From a virus: a stretch of 41,161 bases of DNA. The notes beneath the pieces are model-generated. The model ran no database searches and had not been told where the DNA came from. It worked only from the letters and a program-made list of their open reading frames with translations. Positions 40,401 through 41,161 of this stretch are shown here, piece by piece. Numbering within the stretch: the stretch's first letter is position 1; each line of letters begins with the position of its first letter. Position numbers and translations under genes: made by a program. Location of the stretch: positions 1-41,161 of the IMG/VR virus record IMGVR_UViG_3300005356_000011; one strand, given 5' to 3'.

Positions 40401-41161
40401 CCGTACCTCGAGTTCTACGTGATCCGCTATGGCCCGGCGGGATCCACCTGGGACGACAACGCGGCGACGGAGCGCAAGATCAAGGCCAACACCATCGACC
40501 TTGGCGCCATCTTCCTAGCCGGCGACTGGTTGGTATTTGCCGCCATGGAAGACGTGTATGGCCTGCGCTCAAGCTCCGTTTCCGGGGCCTTTCACGTCGA
40601 CCGCCCGATGCAAGTCCCTGTGGCCGGAAACTCGGTCGGCAATACCGCCTTCCTGCGCTGGGGCACCCTCACCGGGACGGTATCCGGCGAATGGACGGCG
40701 CAGACTTCATTCCAGATCGAGTATTACGAAATCGTCAAGTCCAAGCTGGCGGCAGCCTACCTGCGCAAGAAATCCCCGGCGCCGTACCGTCTTCCTCATA
40801 GCCTGGGCATCATCCAGCCGGAGACGTTTGCCAAGATCGAGTCCCGGGCATCGAAGGCAGCGCCGGTCTATGTCGGCAAGTATTCCGGCGAGTTCGCGGT
40901 GCTCGATGAGCAACAGCCTGGCGAATGGCAGTATTGCATTGCTGGGGTGGACTACGCCGGCAACCGTGCCGATCCAGCCTGCCTCATCCTCACCCTCGCG
41001 CCGCCGGATAACTACTTCCTGCTGGATCAGATCGACAATCTGCTTCCCGAGCCAGAGACGACCGAAACCAATGTTGCCGATAGCGGAGTTCCGTTTAACT
41101 GGGTGGCGCCGGTCAACACGACTGAAACATGGACGCAGCATTTCACCGGGCCACCCAGTTA
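37416..41161 (+). CDS. J-like tail tip / host specificity protein (continues at 1-621)
   Basis: An open frame from ATG 37416 to the window end. With the left fragment it makes 1442 residues. Residues 1-76 resemble a lambda gpI-like beta-grasp domain (LEVPAGTSLAQMVAAFPWPH, VVVLVNGEMMPRAWW), fused to the J part. Residues 80-135 are hydrophobic (ILALVASIAVAIAAP). Residues about 528-570 (NPAEIFLDLLRGPANKRPIP) match the central tail hub domain, and from about 862 fibronectin III-like repeats follow. It forms the central tail fibre that binds the receptor. The last three codons (after FTGP) come from an artefactual contig end and are not native. Confidence 0.9.
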   Translation, partial: MDFVIRPHLLSDRDAEHLEVPAGTSLAQMVAAFPWPHGVINQVVVLVNGEMMPRAWWGRIRPKQGTLVLVTVRLEGGKKSKGILALVASIAVAIAAPYLAELAVGQIGWTTAGAGYKAITAGIAVLGSLAVNAIFKPPPVRTAAAENFEVSNAYSIGGQSNPARPYGGLLKVYGRHRVYPDICAAPYTTVEGDNNYFTGIYSFGYSPLLIEDIRIGTTSVWNYKDVQIKIHDSYLAGQPLDFYKTDVWQDGYSLTLVQWVPTVITTRPETDSAQIDIAYLKGLGYFNDRGGIEGRMSAYQIYYKDASLDSWLPLGHSSWVSVSEGGLNDSYTGELQTTYITDIGWAFPAGQKAFAARWDNGVFPNPGSWINVSGFYATVESANSNTLNLTYGLPYTIPFSKPYSGGWVETAAGDPERDTWYVWRATASPFVVAIHIGFPYKARWDIKIEQIDDVPTDTRYAGQRAIVAAKSFASGVAPVAPDVPVTLLEIRIKATDQLSGTLDNLNAVATSILPGWNGETFEYKATRNPAEIFLDLLRGPANKRPIPDSRIDFATIKRWKERNERIETGFSQPNAYCDFVVDKSYTLWELLSSVASNGRAMPTMKDNKYSVIIDEENLTPVQTFTPRNSWGLSSNKAFLDIPHGLRVKWIDPSADYKPADGIVYSPGYNLSNASIFEEYQTFGITTWEQAIREGRVTLARGLLQQEQFSLSTDIENIICTRGDLVYVVHDVLKVGGWSARIEAINGLNVTLDSDMKMFELPFGVRFRSDQAVISNVIAATVVDNKTLGCASVPATAKVGDLILYGTTGKVEGKYFVKAVRPGKDLTAQIDFIEYAPGIYDAERGSIPPYIPQPGSTESFTPQPVRNLTARVIAWIDKRIPKADAFLQWDVPDTRGFLPSYYLIYQIFPDGTRTEIGRASDTSYQVLAGVETWKEPFYGASIPYEVVPVWPGYQGPAAGVSVELPADTIGIPDPLASVSAEVLARTVRVSWPASADPYLEFYVIRYGPAGSTWDDNAATERKIKANTIDLGAIFLAGDWLVFAAMEDVYGLRSSSVSGAFHVDRPMQVPVAGNSVGNTAFLRWGTLTGTVSGEWTAQTSFQIEYYEIVKSKLAAAYLRKKSPAPYRLPHSLGIIQPETFAKIESRASKAAPVYVGKYSGEFAVLDEQQPGEWQYCIAGVDYAGNRADPACLILTLAPPDNYFLLDQIDNLLPEPETTETNVADSGVPFNWVAPVNTTETWTQHFTGPPS
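41124..41152 (+). repeat. 29-base repeat of the contig start (circular overlap)
   Basis: Bases 41124-41152 are identical to bases 1-29 and lie in the same reading frame of the J-like gene. The identity stops abruptly at 41153. This is the overlap expected from assembly of a circular or circularly permuted genome, not a biological short repeat. Confidence 0.9.
41150..41161. other. Fold-back assembly artefact at the contig end
   Basis: GCCACCCAGTTA (41150-41161) is the exact reverse complement of 41096-41107, 54 bases upstream. After the 29-base overlap with the contig start the sequence should read GGGATGGCA but instead returns along the opposite strand. This is typical of a chimeric read or assembly-graph error. 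Confidence 0.75.

Noticed and set aside
1-41161. tRNA, rRNA, integrase, attachment site and CRISPR array
   Set aside because: Read for cloverleaf-like T-loops, recombinase motifs and spaced repeats; none was convincing. A tRNAscan-type and integrase profile search would settle this.

Overview
The window is an essentially complete genome of a tailed double-stranded DNA phage with siphovirus-type (long non-contractile tail) genes. The first 29 bases recur at 41124-41152, and joining them fuses the open reading frame running off the right end, in frame, to the fragment at the left end. The molecule is therefore best read as a circle (circular or circularly permuted) of about 41,123 bp. The last 9 bases look like a fold-back assembly artefact. 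GC content is high. The H-NS-like protein and codon use point, weakly, to a proteobacterial host, most likely betaproteobacterial. No integrase, tRNA, CRISPR array, DNA polymerase or RNA polymerase was seen.

Layout. (1) 22165-24248 encodes small and large terminase. (2) 24279-25871 is a minus-strand island (HTH regulator, H-NS-like protein, DpdA/TGT-like base transglycosylase, small protein) inserted between terminase and head genes. (3) 25979-31631 holds head genes in an unusual order: protease, capsid, three related small proteins, then portal and connectors. (4) 31642 onward holds tail genes: tube, two chaperone frames joined by a -1 frameshift site, tape measure, minor tail proteins, NlpC/P60 peptidase, and a J-like protein crossing the contig ends into position 621. 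(5) 623-6247 holds a fibre and adhesin block: tail fibre, collagen-like protein, double discoidin-like protein and beta-helix protein.

(6) 6271-7814 is a minus-strand cluster of small genes ending in a lipoprotein. (7) 7930-12659 is a recombination module (RuvC-like, YqaJ-like exonuclease, RecT) interrupted by an A+T-richer pair: a Rossmann protein resembling three-Cys-motif partner proteins, and a fusion of a helical domain to a DUF5131-type CX3CX2C protein. (8) 12674-15052 encodes a second collagen/beta-helix protein and a repetitive Pro/Gly protein, closed by a terminator. (9) 15174-16277 encodes small, partly membrane proteins. (10) 16317-21884 holds a C5 methyltransferase overprinted by a second reading frame, an HNH nuclease, a P4/SF3-type helicase, a candidate origin, and a SNF2-like helicase paired with a beta-class DNA methyltransferase.

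The early half appears devoted to recombination, replication and DNA modification, and the late half to virion building. Three different DNA-modifying activities (C5, N4/N6, base exchange) plus the DUF5131 pair suggest heavy investment in evading host nucleases. No endolysin could be recognised. The most interesting items are the DUF5131/TcmP-like insert, the overprinted methyltransferase locus, the DpdA-like gene without its precursor pathway, and the inverted-repeat intergenic region at 19042-19160.
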